Shown: piece by piece, positions 17,871 through 27,900 of the stretch
Numbering within the stretch: the first letter of the stretch is position 1
Layout of the letters: each line of letters opens with the position of its first letter
NCBI GenBank assembly: GCA_963521065.1
Contig: CAUQTI010000005.1
Coordinates: forward strand, 112,600-176,599
Source: IOR16 sp963521065
GTDB lineage: Bacteria; Bacillota; Clostridia; Peptostreptococcales; Anaerovoracaceae
Length of the DNA stretch: 64,000 nucleotides
Reading direction: 5' to 3'
The notes under the pieces: model-generated
Seen by the model: the letters and a program-made list of their open reading frames with translations, nothing else
Told to the model about the DNA's origin: nothing
Database searches by the model: none
Program-made: the position numbers and the translations under genes

Positions 17871-18667
17871 GTATTTCTATGAAAGAGTGCAGAAAAGTTT
17901 TAAATGAAATTGCACCGGAGATTTTGCAGGAAAGCTGGGATAATTGTGGAATGCAAATTGATATGGGCAGAGAAGATACCGAGCGAATTTTAGTCTGCTT
18001 AGAAATTACAGCAGATGTAGTAAATGAAGCAATCGAAGAAAATGTTGATTTGATCATAACCCATCATCCCCTCCTTTTTCACAGCATAAAGAAGATTGAT
18101 AGAAATACAGTGGTTGGAAACTATTTGATCGACTTGATTTTTACCGGTATTTCGGTATATTCATCCCATACTTCATTCGACACCGCAGATGGAGGCAATA
18201 ATGATGACCTTGCCGGAAGGCTTGGACTTCTTTCCATTTCACAAATGAAGCTGCAAGGAGATGATTCGGAACGTGCAATGGGGAGAATGGGGGAATTGCA
18301 GCAGCCAATGCGCCTTTCTGATTTTGCACAATTGCTAGATAAAACACTTGGGTATTGCGGAAACCTTAGAATTTCCGGAAATGAAGATGCTATGATTTCA
18401 AAAGTCGGACTTTGTACAGGGGCTGGTGGCGATTTAATTGAGCGAGCAGTGCAGTGCGGGTGTGATGCCTATATTACGGGTGATGTGAAACACCATGAAG
18501 CGCAAATGGCAAAAGAATTGGGGATTTGCCTGATTGATGCCGGGCATTTTGGGACAGAGCATTTGTTCCGTGAAAATATGGCCGAACAGCTTAAGAATAA
18601 ATTAAATGGGCGTGCGGTCGTTTTAGAATCAAAAATTGATTTAAATCCATATGATTTTGTGATATAA
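17867..18667 (+). CDS. Nif3-like dinuclear metal-centre protein (YqfO family)
   Basis: A 266-residue protein of the NIF3/DUF34 family, which forms hexamers with a two-metal site; its physiological substrate is not settled. Metal-binding residues are seen in ITHHPLLFH (residues about 64-72), SSHTSFDTADGGNND (about 101-115), and at the C-terminus in DAGHFGTEH. Other clostridial members carry an inserted PII-like domain; here the length is the short form without it. The start overlaps trmK by 4 nt. The stop codon TAA lies within the extended -10 promoter of the downstream RNase P RNA. Confidence 0.93.
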   Translation: MSISMKECRKVLNEIAPEILQESWDNCGMQIDMGREDTERILVCLEITADVVNEAIEENVDLIITHHPLLFHSIKKIDRNTVVGNYLIDLIFTGISVYSSHTSFDTADGGNNDDLAGRLGLLSISQMKLQGDDSERAMGRMGELQQPMRLSDFAQLLDKTLGYCGNLRISGNEDAMISKVGLCTGAGGDLIERAVQCGCDAYITGDVKHHEAQMAKELGICLIDAGHFGTEHLFRENMAEQLKNKLNGRAVVLESKIDLNPYDFVI

Positions 18668-18668
18668 T
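18660..18668 (+). promoter_or_regulatory. Extended -10 promoter for the RNase P RNA
   Basis: TGATATAAT (TG at 18660-18661, TATAAT at 18663-18668) lies 10 nt upstream of the mature RNA start and overlaps the stop of the preceding gene. A -35-like TTGATT at 18636-18641 has a too-long 21-nt spacer, so the extended -10 probably carries most of the signal. Confidence 0.6.
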
Positions 18669-18677
18669 AATATTATA

Positions 18678-19045
18678 TGAGTAAGTCAGACAATCGCAGG
18701 CAGCTATGCTGCGTGAGGAAAGTCCGGGCTCCATAGGGCAAGGGTGCCAGATAACGTCTGGCGAAGGTGACTTTAGGGAAAGTGCAACAGAGATATACCG
18801 CCACCTATGTGGTAAGGGTGAAAAGGTGAGGTAAGAGCTTACCGGCAGGATGGTAACATTCTGCGTCCATGTAAACCCCACCTGGAGCAAGACCAAGCAG
18901 GGAGGTAATTACAGCTTTTGCTGTATAATGCCTGAAAGGCGGCTGCCCGTCGCTTCCCGGAAGGTAGGTCGCATGAGCGTATTGGCGACAATGCGCCTAG
19001 ATAGATGATTGTCAAATACAGAACCCGGCTTATAGACTTACTCAT
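18678..19045 (+). ncRNA. rnpB: RNase P RNA (class A type)
   Basis: This is the catalytic RNA of RNase P, which removes 5' leaders from tRNA precursors. GAGTAAGTC at the 5' end pairs with GACTTACTC at the 3' end (P1). The conserved core is present: GAGGAAAGTCCGGGCTCC near the 5' side, GTGCAACAGAGA in the middle, and the 3' AACCCGGCTTA. The length (about 368 nt) fits bacterial RNase P. It is driven by a TGATATAAT promoter at the end of the nif3-like gene and is followed by two hairpin terminators. Confidence 0.96.
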
Positions 19046-19100
19046 AATCTATGAAAAGAATAAATATTGGAATTTTAAAATAGGACCTTCGGATAAAGAA

Positions 19101-19157
19101 CGCACCCTTCAAGCTAAATTGAGGAAGACGTATATCTTTTATTTGAAGGTGTTTTTA
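19101..19157 (+). terminator. Hairpin terminator, first of two after rnpB
   Basis: CACCCTTCAA (19102-19111) pairs with TTGAAGGTG (19143-19151) with one bulged C, followed by a T run. The loop is about 30 nt. Confidence 0.6.
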
Positions 19158-19187
19158 TCTCATTCCTGAATAATCCATATTTACAAA

Positions 19188-19220
19188 AAGCATCTAGTTT
19201 ATCTAGGTGCTTCTTTATTT
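19188..19220 (+). terminator. Intrinsic terminator, second of two after rnpB
   Basis: AAGCATCTAG (19188-19197) pairs with CTAGGTGCTT (19203-19212) through one G-U pair, with a 5-nt loop and a T-rich tail. It is a compact, well-formed terminator. Confidence 0.8.
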
Positions 19221-19244
19221 TAGAGCTTTTTATTTGTTCAACTA

Positions 19245-19302
19245 TTTACAGTGTAAATTTACAATGTTACTATTATTTATAGAGTAGAAAAAATAATAGT
19301 AA
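19245..19302. repeat. Operator-like palindromes in a gene-free interval
   Basis: The interval 19046-19537 contains no protein gene that I can support. In it, TTTACA-G-TGTAAA (19245-19257) is a perfect palindrome, directly followed by another TTTACA half-site. At 19267-19278 TTACTATTATTT is mirrored exactly by AAATAATAGTAA (19291-19302) with a 12-nt spacer. No clear promoter or downstream gene is close, since the next start is at 19538. Confidence 0.4.
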
Positions 19303-19537
19303 ATAGAACTATATCAAATAATAAAAACTGCAATCAGCATAGTGAAGTAATTGTACTTTAAAATAGGATAAAATTTAAGATAACTTTTCAAAGAAGTGGG
19401 TAATAAATTAATAGGATGCAGTAAAAAACAGTATAGAATAAAATATATTTCTTTTTAAAGTGCGCGTATAATGCGGAGCGATGCAAAAACTAACGATAAA
19501 TTACAATAATATACGGAAAAGAGAGGACAAAGGTAGT

Positions 19538-20293
19538 ATGAAATTAATAACTTGGAATGTAAACGGACTGCGGGCTTGTATGAATAAAGGTTTTTTGGAT
19601 TTTGTTGAGAAAGAAAATCCAGATATTATTTGCGTGCAGGAAACGAAGATGCAGCAGGGGCAGGCGGAGGTTCCGTTAAGTGGTTATACGCAGTATTGGA
19701 ACAGTGCCATAAAAAGAGGGTATTCAGGAACTGCAATCTTTACAAAGAAGAAGCCGCTTGCGATTCGGTACCATATTGATGCAGACGGGCATGATCAGGA
19801 AGGAAGAGCAATTACGCTGGAATTTGAAGATTTTTACCTGATGACAGAATACACACCAAACGCACAGGATAAGCTTGCAAGGATTGATTACCGATTAGAA
19901 TGGGAAGATGCGAGAAGGGCTTATTTAGAAAAATTAAATGAGAAAAAACCGGTTATTTTGTGTGGTGATTTAAATGTTGCGCATAAAGAGATTGATTTGA
20001 AAAATCCCAAGTCAAACCGTGGAAATGCCGGCTTTTCTGATCAAGAGCGGGGTAAATTTCAAGAGCTTCTGGATGCGGGATTTATTGACAGCTACCGCTA
20101 TTTATATCCGGAAAGAGAAGGGGTATATACTTGGTGGTCATATCGATTTAATGCCAGAGCAAACAACGCGGGATGGAGAATTGATTATTTCCTAACGTCA
20201 GATTGCCTAAAAGATAAAATAAATGATGTGATATTATGCGCTGATGTGCATGGGAGTGATCATTGTCCGGTTATTTTAGACATCTCTTTATAG
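19538..20293 (+). CDS. xth: Exodeoxyribonuclease III (AP endonuclease)
   Basis: A 251-residue ExoIII/ExoA-type enzyme that cuts DNA at abasic sites and trims 3' ends in base-excision repair. All family motifs are present: LITWNVNGLRA, CVQETK (metal-binding Glu), YTPNAQ, CGDLNVAHKEIDL, the WWSYR and GWRIDYFL segment, and the C-terminal GSDHCPV (catalytic Asp-His). The start is ATG 19538 behind AAAGG; a longer frame from 19481 has no ribosome site. Its stop codon lies in the loop of the hairpin at 20278-20306. Confidence 0.95.
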   Translation: MKLITWNVNGLRACMNKGFLDFVEKENPDIICVQETKMQQGQAEVPLSGYTQYWNSAIKRGYSGTAIFTKKKPLAIRYHIDADGHDQEGRAITLEFEDFYLMTEYTPNAQDKLARIDYRLEWEDARRAYLEKLNEKKPVILCGDLNVAHKEIDLKNPKSNRGNAGFSDQERGKFQELLDAGFIDSYRYLYPEREGVYTWWSYRFNARANNAGWRIDYFLTSDCLKDKINDVILCADVHGSDHCPVILDISL

Positions 20294-20306
20294 TAAAGAG
20301 ATGTCT
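20278..20306. terminator. Hairpin overlapping the end of xth
   Basis: AGACATCTCTTTA (20278-20290) pairs exactly with TAAAGAGATGTCT (20294-20306) around a 3-nt loop, which is the TAG stop codon of xth. It has 13 perfect base pairs but no good T tract on either side. It lies between convergent genes, so a role in termination or 3' end protection for both is likely. Confidence 0.6.
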
Positions 20307-20318
20307 AAATATATGTCT

Positions 20319-21707
20319 TTAAAGCGTAGGCTTTACTTCTTTATGATAGATTTTTATGAAGAAGAGCACACTTGCCATTAACGAAAAAATTTCGGCAAGC
20401 GGGAAGGAGTACCAGGCATAATTTAAACCCCAATAATGAGATAATACCCAAGTAAGCGGGAGAATCAAAATCAACTGGCGGAGCAGAGAAACCCATAAAC
20501 TTAAGAAGCCGTGCCCAATTGCCTGAAATAAGGTTGATGTCATAATGCCAATGGCCGCAGGGATAAAGCAAAGGCTGATAATTCGCAGCGCGAGTACGCC
20601 GATTTCCAGCATTTCATCCGTTGCGCTGAATAAGGCGATAAGCCTTGCAGGAAATACCTGAAAAATAATAGTGCCAATTGTCATAATTGTAATAGCTGTG
20701 AGTAAAGCAAGTTTGAATGCTTTTACAAGGCGTTTTCCGTTTTTTGCACCATAGTTGTAGCCTAGGATTGGCATTGTTCCTTGGTTTAAACCAAAGACAG
20801 GCATAAAGATAAAGGATTGTAATTTGAAGTAGATGCCGAGTATATTTACAGCCGCATCGGAAAACGTGATTAAGATTGCATTCATTCCAACGAGCATGAC
20901 TGAACCAATTGCCTGCATAACCATCGCTGGTAATCCTACAGAATAGATATTTCTGATTGTCTTAAAGTGAATGCGCAGTCCCTTAAGTTTTACATGAACA
21001 TCTTGTTTTTTTGTAAAGAGAAAAATAAGTCCCAAAACCATGCTTACAAATTGGGCAAATACAGTAGCGATTGCCGCACCTGCAATTTCCATTCTAGGCA
21101 TTCCAAACAATCCAAAGATTAGGATTGGATCCAGAATGATGTTTGTAACCGCTCCTGCGAGCATACAAGCCATGGGAACTAACATATTTCCGGTTGCCTG
21201 CATAATCTTTTCAACAGAAATTTGTACGAAGATAAACAGTGAGAAGACCGTGACGATGGTACAATATGAGACGCCATATTCTACCACTAGTGGATTGTCG
21301 GTAAAGGATTTAATGAATATCTCAGAGAAGAACAGCCCGAAAATTGCAAAAACAATCCAATTAAAGAAAGAGATTACGATGCCGTGGCTTGCTGCACTGT
21401 TTGCCTCCTCAATTCGTTTTTCTCCTAAGCGGCGGGAAATAAGGGAATTGAGACCCACGCCACTTCCGACTCCCGCAGCCATAAGCAATACTTGTACCGG
21501 AAATACAAGACTGACTGCGGCTAGCGCCTTATCTCCAATCATAGCAACAAAGATGCTGTCTACTATATTATATAGTGCCTGTACTAACATAGAAAACATC
21601 GCAGGAAGCGACATGGAAAACATAAGTCGGCCTATTGGCATAGTACCCATCTTATTTTCTTGCGGCTGGACAAGTTCTTGTTCTGAAATTTGCTGTTTTA
21701 TATCCAT
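20319..21707 (-). CDS. MATE-family multidrug/cation efflux transporter
   Basis: A 462-residue inner-membrane protein with about twelve hydrophobic helices. The start is placed at the Met of MDIKQQ, because GGAG lies 9 nt upstream; 21 further in-frame residues upstream look unreal. Family features include PIGRLMFSMSLPAMFSMLV at the start of helix 1, SIFVAMIGDKALAAVS, and in the second half FGLNQGTMPILGYNYGA, a typical MATE signature. MATE proteins export organic cations or drugs using H+ or Na+. It is a single gene convergent with xth. Confidence 0.92.
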   Translation of the reverse strand: MDIKQQISEQELVQPQENKMGTMPIGRLMFSMSLPAMFSMLVQALYNIVDSIFVAMIGDKALAAVSLVFPVQVLLMAAGVGSGVGLNSLISRRLGEKRIEEANSAASHGIVISFFNWIVFAIFGLFFSEIFIKSFTDNPLVVEYGVSYCTIVTVFSLFIFVQISVEKIMQATGNMLVPMACMLAGAVTNIILDPILIFGLFGMPRMEIAGAAIATVFAQFVSMVLGLIFLFTKKQDVHVKLKGLRIHFKTIRNIYSVGLPAMVMQAIGSVMLVGMNAILITFSDAAVNILGIYFKLQSFIFMPVFGLNQGTMPILGYNYGAKNGKRLVKAFKLALLTAITIMTIGTIIFQVFPARLIALFSATDEMLEIGVLALRIISLCFIPAAIGIMTSTLFQAIGHGFLSLWVSLLRQLILILPLTWVLSHYWGLNYAWYSFPLAEIFSLMASVLFFIKIYHKEVKPTL

Positions 21708-21996
21708 AGTATTATACTCCATTCTATTATTTCGAAAAGACATTATATCACTTTTCAGATTCTCTTTCAAGAATTAAGAAATTAACTTTACAGGATATTT
21801 GCAGAATAAAACTTGATTGTATGATATGTAATTTCTATATTAAATAAACATGTATTTGATTTCTTATGAAAGACTTAAAAATAAAACGAAATAGATTTTA
21901 CAAAAAAATTGAATCGAACCAGGGAACATTTATTATTATTATTCGTCTATAGTTTATAGTTGAAAGGATAAGGCAAATAGAAAAGGAGAGTATAAA

Positions 21997-24054
21997 ATGA
22001 AAAAAACTTGGAGCATATTGCTCGTCTTCTCACTGTTATTTACCTCGGCGGTTTCTGTGTTCGCTGCAGATTCAGAGAGTAAGGAATTGCAAAATATGAT
22101 TCTTTATGTGAAATCAGTGATCAGTGTACCGGAGACCTTTACAGAGTTCTCACAATCTTCCCGTCAAGAGGAACAAGAAGATAAAAGTGTGGTCACAATT
22201 TGGGATCTTAACTGGAGTACTGAAGACAAGACTGAAAATTTAAGTGTCTCAATTGATAACAAGAGAAATTTTATGAGCTATCGCTTATATAAAGACAAGC
22301 CGGAAGAAGAAGGGCTTTCAAAAGTAACAAGGCAGGCAGGAGAGAAAACCGCATTGGCCTTTGTGAAGAAAATGGTGCCTCAATATGCAAGCTATTTTAA
22401 GCAAGTAAATGAAACAGCTAATCAGATGAATACATATAATATGTCCTATACCTTTCAGCCTTATGTAAATGGTGTGTGCGTACGTTTTATAGAAGCATCT
22501 GTTTATATTGACAAACATTCCGGAGGTGTTATTTCCTTTTCCTTAAATAATGAACCGTTTGACATCAATAAGATTCCTTCAAAAGAAGGAGCTCTGTCAG
22601 AAGAGGCTGCTAAGAAGGCGTATCTTGAAACCTTTGGCATGGACTTGAATTATTATTCTTATTATGATTGGGATAAGGATAAATTAGAAGTATTTCCGGC
22701 ATATGTTAATTCTTCCGAAACAAATGAGGCAATGGATGCAAAGACAGGGAAGGCTGTGAAAATTGGTTTACCGATAATATTGTACGGTAAACAATCGGCT
22801 GTTCGGGAAGAAGCGGCTGTTATGGATAACGCTGGTGGCTTGACTCCAAAGGAACAGGAGCAGGTAGACAAGGTAAATGGACTGATTTCGAAAGAAAGAG
22901 CAGATTCAATTTTAAGAGCAAGCTTTGGAGAGGTCGGTTCTGCATCTTCACTAAAAGCTAGCTTGCAGATGGCAGATAGAAATCCAAATAAAGGGCAGTA
23001 TGTCTGGAATTTATCTTACGAGAAAGCAAATGGCCGTGTTGATGCAAAGAGTGGAGAAATTCTGTCGTATTACAATTATGACGAAGATACAACAAAAGGG
23101 ACTCCGAAAATTGATGAAAAAAGTGTCGCTTCTATTGTAGAAAGCCTAACTGCAAAAATTTTATCGAAAGAAAAGCTGGATTCCTTAAAACAGACCGCAA
23201 CTGAATTCAATCAAGATGATATATACGCTACTATAAACTATAGTCGACAGGTTAATGGGATTGATTATCCGGACAATTATATTGGGGTCACTGTAAACCG
23301 TAAAACTGGAAAAGTAATAAGCTATCACTTGAGCTGGTATGATGGTGTAACTTTCCCGTCAATCGAGGGTACGATGGATGAGGAAAAAGCGTATGAGGTC
23401 TACCAAAAACTATCTGACTTTTCTTTGAATTATGAGAAAATAGAGAAGGATGGCAAATGGGAAGCAAGTCTTGTATATAATTTTGATGCTGTGAGCACAG
23501 CTTGCATGATTCATCCAGAGAGCGGCATTCGCTTAGACCAAAAAGGAAAAGCATATAAGGAAGAAAAGGGCGTACCGCAATATAAAGATTTGCAGGGACA
23601 CTGGAGTGAAGCTGCAGTGAATCAATTGAAAGAAAATGGATATTACTTGGAAGGAGATAACTTTCTTCCGAATAAGAAGATTACTCAAAAAGAATTTTTA
23701 CTGTATTCGTATCCGTACTATAAAGATTTAGAAGAAGATAAATTATATGAAATCCTGCGAAATGACGGTATCATAAAAAAAGGAGAAGAAAATCCAAATG
23801 CAGAATTAAGCAGACAAGATGCTGCAAAATTTATGATTCGTTTCCTGCGCTTGCAAAAAGCAGCAGAGCATCCAGAGCTCTTCCAAAATGTTTTTAAAGA
23901 CCAAGTAGAATATGCATATAAGGGATATGCGACTTTATCGAAAGGGCTTGGAATTTTATCAGCAGATTCGTATGGGAAGTTTAATGGGAAAAACACGATG
24001 AGCCGTGCGGAAGTGGCCAGTGCACTTCACAGATTATTAAATATTTCAAACTAA
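21997..24054 (+). CDS. Secreted YcdB/YcdC-repeat protein with SLH-like C-terminus
   Basis: A 685-residue exported protein. Residues 1-24 are a signal peptide ending at VFAADS. The body consists of repeated YcdB/YcdC-type (PepSY-like) units, marked by repeated GG/DAKSGEILSYY or NRKTGKVISYHLSW endings that follow an Asn-rich strand (residues about 170, 360 and 450). The last 170 residues are divergent S-layer homology repeats (QGHWSEAAVNQLKENGY; later SRAEVASALHRLL). This makes it a cell-wall-attached protein; its molecular role is unknown, and PepSY-like modules are thought to inhibit or bind proteases. RBS GGAGAG. Single gene with its own terminator. Confidence 0.82.
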   Translation: MKKTWSILLVFSLLFTSAVSVFAADSESKELQNMILYVKSVISVPETFTEFSQSSRQEEQEDKSVVTIWDLNWSTEDKTENLSVSIDNKRNFMSYRLYKDKPEEEGLSKVTRQAGEKTALAFVKKMVPQYASYFKQVNETANQMNTYNMSYTFQPYVNGVCVRFIEASVYIDKHSGGVISFSLNNEPFDINKIPSKEGALSEEAAKKAYLETFGMDLNYYSYYDWDKDKLEVFPAYVNSSETNEAMDAKTGKAVKIGLPIILYGKQSAVREEAAVMDNAGGLTPKEQEQVDKVNGLISKERADSILRASFGEVGSASSLKASLQMADRNPNKGQYVWNLSYEKANGRVDAKSGEILSYYNYDEDTTKGTPKIDEKSVASIVESLTAKILSKEKLDSLKQTATEFNQDDIYATINYSRQVNGIDYPDNYIGVTVNRKTGKVISYHLSWYDGVTFPSIEGTMDEEKAYEVYQKLSDFSLNYEKIEKDGKWEASLVYNFDAVSTACMIHPESGIRLDQKGKAYKEEKGVPQYKDLQGHWSEAAVNQLKENGYYLEGDNFLPNKKITQKEFLLYSYPYYKDLEEDKLYEILRNDGIIKKGEENPNAELSRQDAAKFMIRFLRLQKAAEHPELFQNVFKDQVEYAYKGYATLSKGLGILSADSYGKFNGKNTMSRAEVASALHRLLNISN

Positions 24055-24073
24055 ATAAAGACTTTTTACATGA

Positions 24074-24110
24074 AAAAACAGCATCAAATTTTCGATGCTG
24101 TTTTTGTTTT
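24074..24110. terminator. Bidirectional intrinsic terminator
   Basis: AAAAACAGCATC (ending 24085) pairs with GATGCTGTTTTT (24094-24105). A-rich and T-rich flanks on both sides allow use by the SLH gene and by the convergent minus-strand gene. Confidence 0.85.
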
Positions 24111-24112
24111 TA

Positions 24113-24694
24113 TCATTTGAGGTTACCTTCTTCATAGATAACAGTTGTAGTTTCACGGATGCAAGAATCCCACTTTACCAAATCAAAGATTAGAGGATCT
24201 TGAACTAAGCGTTTCCAAACGGTATAGGTAGCCTTTATGAAGGAAGGTGTTAATTCAATTTTCTCTGAAATAAGGGGGCATCGGTAAGGAAGCTCAGAAT
24301 CTGAATAGATCAGCTGGAGTTCATCTTCATCTGTCAAGTGTGGCGCCAGCGGAAAAAAGCGGCATTGAAGAGGGCGCATTTCTCTAGGGCAGTGAGGCGC
24401 ACAATTACAGCGAACAAAATAAATTTTTCCGAACCAGGATTCCGGAAAATCATAATCGGCAGCATCCTCTACACTCCATTTCAGCCAAGTTTCCTTTCTG
24501 GTAAACAGCTTTTCTTCTCCCGGGAGGAGGTAGATGCCCATTTCAAAGTCTAATCCGTTCTCGTCGCTACTGTCACCGCCGCAGTTACAGCAGGCAGCGC
24601 CACACAGTGCACCACAATCTTCATAAATAGGGGTCACCCGATTCAGTAAACGGTAGATTGCAGCAAAGGTTCTTTTTCTAATAGTACTTTTCAT
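24113..24694 (-). CDS. Cysteine-rich cytoplasmic protein, possible metal-cluster binding
   Basis: A 193-residue protein without signal peptide. It has a tight N-terminal cysteine group (CGALCGAACCNCGG, residues about 27-40) and a second group in the middle (VRCNCAPHCPREMRPLQCRFFPL, shown only in part as CNCAPHC and LQCRFFPL). The pattern resembles YkgJ-type zinc or Fe-S chelating proteins, with MGIYLLPGEE between the groups as in many clostridial homologues. The substrate or partner is unknown. Start preceded by GAAGG on the minus strand. Divergent from the activase gene. Confidence 0.7.
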   Translation of the reverse strand: MKSTIRKRTFAAIYRLLNRVTPIYEDCGALCGAACCNCGGDSSDENGLDFEMGIYLLPGEEKLFTRKETWLKWSVEDAADYDFPESWFGKIYFVRCNCAPHCPREMRPLQCRFFPLAPHLTDEDELQLIYSDSELPYRCPLISEKIELTPSFIKATYTVWKRLVQDPLIFDLVKWDSCIRETTTVIYEEGNLK

Positions 24695-24824
24695 AATACC
24701 TTCATTATACAGGAAGATACAGCGTTTTAAAATAATTATTTTGCCAATCAGAGCTTCTTATAGAAATCTTACAATTATGGAAAAAAACTTTACAAAGGAA
24801 TGTCTGTTTTTTAAATCTAGTTTA

Positions 24825-24833
24825 TGATATAAT
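24825..24833 (+). promoter_or_regulatory. Extended -10 promoter upstream of the giant activase gene
   Basis: TGATATAAT, with the TG at 24825-24826 and the TATAAT at 24828-24833; no good -35. It lies about 90 nt before the start at 24924. The same nine bases precede rnpB and the yebC gene in this window. Confidence 0.5.
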
Positions 24834-24923
24834 ACTCAATCATATATATATATGTAGGAACACAGACTAAATTTAGAAAATTACTGGCGAATGGCGGCTG
24901 ACACAGGAGGAAGAAAGTCATTT

Positions 24924-27900
24924 ATGAGATTGGGAATTGATGTGGGGTCCACTACCGTAAAAGTGGTGTTATTGGGAGAACAGAAGAATATAATTTTTCG
25001 CCGATATGAAAGACATATGTCAAATGTCTTTGATAAGGTGCAGGAACTTTTGCGATTATTGCATCAGGAAATACCAGATATCTGTCCAACCGTATGTATC
25101 ACCGGTTCGGGAGGTCTTGCACTTTCAAATGTAATTGGAATTCCTTTTGAACAGGAGGTCATTGCATGCAGCAAAGCAGTTGAAACGTTTATTTCTCAAA
25201 CGGATGTTGCAATTGAGCTCGGCGGCGAAGATGCAAAGATTACTTTTTATGGAAACACAATAGAACAACGTATGAATGGGACGTGCGCAGGGGGGACAGG
25301 AGCCTTTATTGATCAAATGGCGATTCTGTTGAATACCGATGCGCCGGGTCTTAATATGGCGGCAATGAATCATAAATTGATTTATCCGATTGCAGCGCGT
25401 TGTGGTGTTTTTGCAAAAACCGATATTCAGCCCTTAATTAATGAAGGCGCGAGCAAAGAAGATTTAGCTGCCTCTATTTTTCAGGCTGTCGTAAATCAAA
25501 CAATCAGCGGGTTGGCTTGCGGAAGAAGCATTGAAGGGAATGTCGCTTTTCTCGGGGGGCCTTTATCTTTCTTGTCAGAGCTTCGCAACCGATTTGTTGA
25601 AACCTTGGGGTTGAAAGAAGAGAATATCATTTTTCCGGAAGATTCTCAGTATTATGTGGCTATTGGAGCTGCAATTTTATCGGCAAAGAGCGAACCGGTT
25701 TCATTAGAACTCATTTTGGAAAGAATGGAGAAAAATGGGCAGAACAGCTTATCTGAGACGAAACACTTAGAACCTTTATTTAAAGACTTTGAGGATTATC
25801 GGGTTTTTAAGGAACGCCATGATCAGAACAAGATAAAGAGAAAAGAGCTGTCAAAGTCCAAAGGAAAATTGTATTTAGGAATTGATGCAGGTTCTACGAC
25901 AACGAAAGCCGCATTGATTGATGAAGATAAAAACCTTCTTTATTCCTTCTATAAAAATAACGAGGGTAAACCGCTTGAAGCGACCTTGCGCTTGTTGCGT
26001 GAAATATACGAGCATCTCCCTGAAAATGCTTGTATCGCGAATTCCACGGTTACTGGATATGGAGAAGGCCTAATCAAGTCCGCATTTGGAATTGATATGG
26101 GCGAGATTGAGACGATGGCACATTATAAAGCCGCGCAAGAATTTTTGCCTGGAGTGGAGTTCATCTTGGATATCGGTGGGCAGGACATGAAATGCATGAA
26201 AATAAAAGACAATGCAATTTATAACATCATGTTAAATGAAGCCTGTTCCTCGGGTTGTGGTTCTTTTATCGAGACCTATTCAAAATCAGTAAATATGGAG
26301 GTGGAATCTTTTGCAAATGAGGCTTTATTTGCAAAGGAGCCGGTTGACCTGGGGACCCGCTGCACTGTGTTTATGAATTCAAAGGTGAAGCAGGCGCAGA
26401 AGGAAGGCGCGAGTATTGGTGATATATCGGCAGGACTTTCCTATTCTGTGATTAAGAATGCCTTATATAAAGTGATTAAGCTTAGAGATACGGAAGAGGC
26501 AGGAAATAAAATTGTAGTACAGGGCGGAACCTTCTTAAATAATGCAGTTTTGAGAAGCATTGAAAAAATCATGGGAAAAGAAGTTGTGCGCCCGGACATT
26601 GCAGGATTAATGGGTGCGCTGGGGGCTGCGTTAATTGCAAAGGAAAACTATGTTGCAGGAACGGAGTCTACAATTATAGGGCTTGAACAGATGAATTGCT
26701 TTACCGTAACCAACACGCATGCTCGTTGCAATCGCTGTGAGAACAATTGCCTGCTGACAATCAATAAATTCAATGACGGGGCAAAATTCATCACCGGGAA
26801 TCGCTGTGAGAAGGGTGCTGGCAAGGAAATTGAAAATTCAAGTCTGCCGAATCTTTTTGCATATAAATATAAGCGTTTGTTTGCTTATACGCCGCTTTCT
26901 GAGGAGTACGCTCCAAGAGGAACCGTAGGGATTCCGCGTGTATTAAATATGCATGAAAATTATCCTTTCTGGTTTACCTTTTTCACACAGTTGGGATTCA
27001 GTGTAGTCCTTTCTCCAAAATCGTCAAAGCATCTTTATGAGATGGGGATGGAATCAATTTCATCGGATACCGTATGTTATCCGGCGAAAATGGTTCATGG
27101 ACATATTAAATGGTTGGTAAATCAAGATGTTAAATTGATTTTTTATCCAAATATAAATTATGAGATGAATGAAGATACACAGGCGCCAAATCATTACAAT
27201 TGTCCGGTCGTAGGAACGTACCCGGAAGTAATTGCAAATAATATGGATGATATTTTCAAGGAAAAGGGGATTTGCTTCTCCCATCCGTTTTTGCCGTATG
27301 ATAATGACGAACGGCTGGTACGAAGACTTTATGCTGTGTTAAGAGACCGGAACCTTGGGATGGAGGAAATAAGAAAGGCAGTCAGAGAAGCGAGAAAAGA
27401 AGACAAACGATTTAAAGACGATATTAAACGCCAAGGGGCATATGCTATTAAATATATTAAATCGAACAATAAAAAAGCAATTATATTAGCCGGAAGGCCA
27501 TACCATTTGGATCCGGAGATTAATCATGGTATCGATCAGCTTATAACCTCATTTGGGATGGCAGTTCTAACAGAAGATTCTGTTTCACATTTCACAAATC
27601 TTTATCGTCCGATTCGGATTTTAGATCAGTGGATGTATCATTCCCGATTATATAAAGCCGCCGAGGTTGCAGGCAGAAACGATGACATAGAGCTGATTCA
27701 GCTTACAAGTTTCGGATGTGGCCTTGATGCAGTGACAACGGATGAGGTAGAAGAACTTTTAAAGGTGAAAAACAAGCTGTATACTGCCCTGAAAATTGAT
27801 GAAGGGACGAATTTGGGTGCTGCAAAAATACGGATTCGTTCACTAAAAGCCGCAATGGAAGAACGAACGAAGAACCAGATCAGACACAGCATGGAAGAAA

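Noticed and set aside
21040..21777. 245-residue open frame on the plus strand opposite the MATE gene
   Set aside because: It is a shadow of the MATE gene, with no ribosome site and low-complexity composition.
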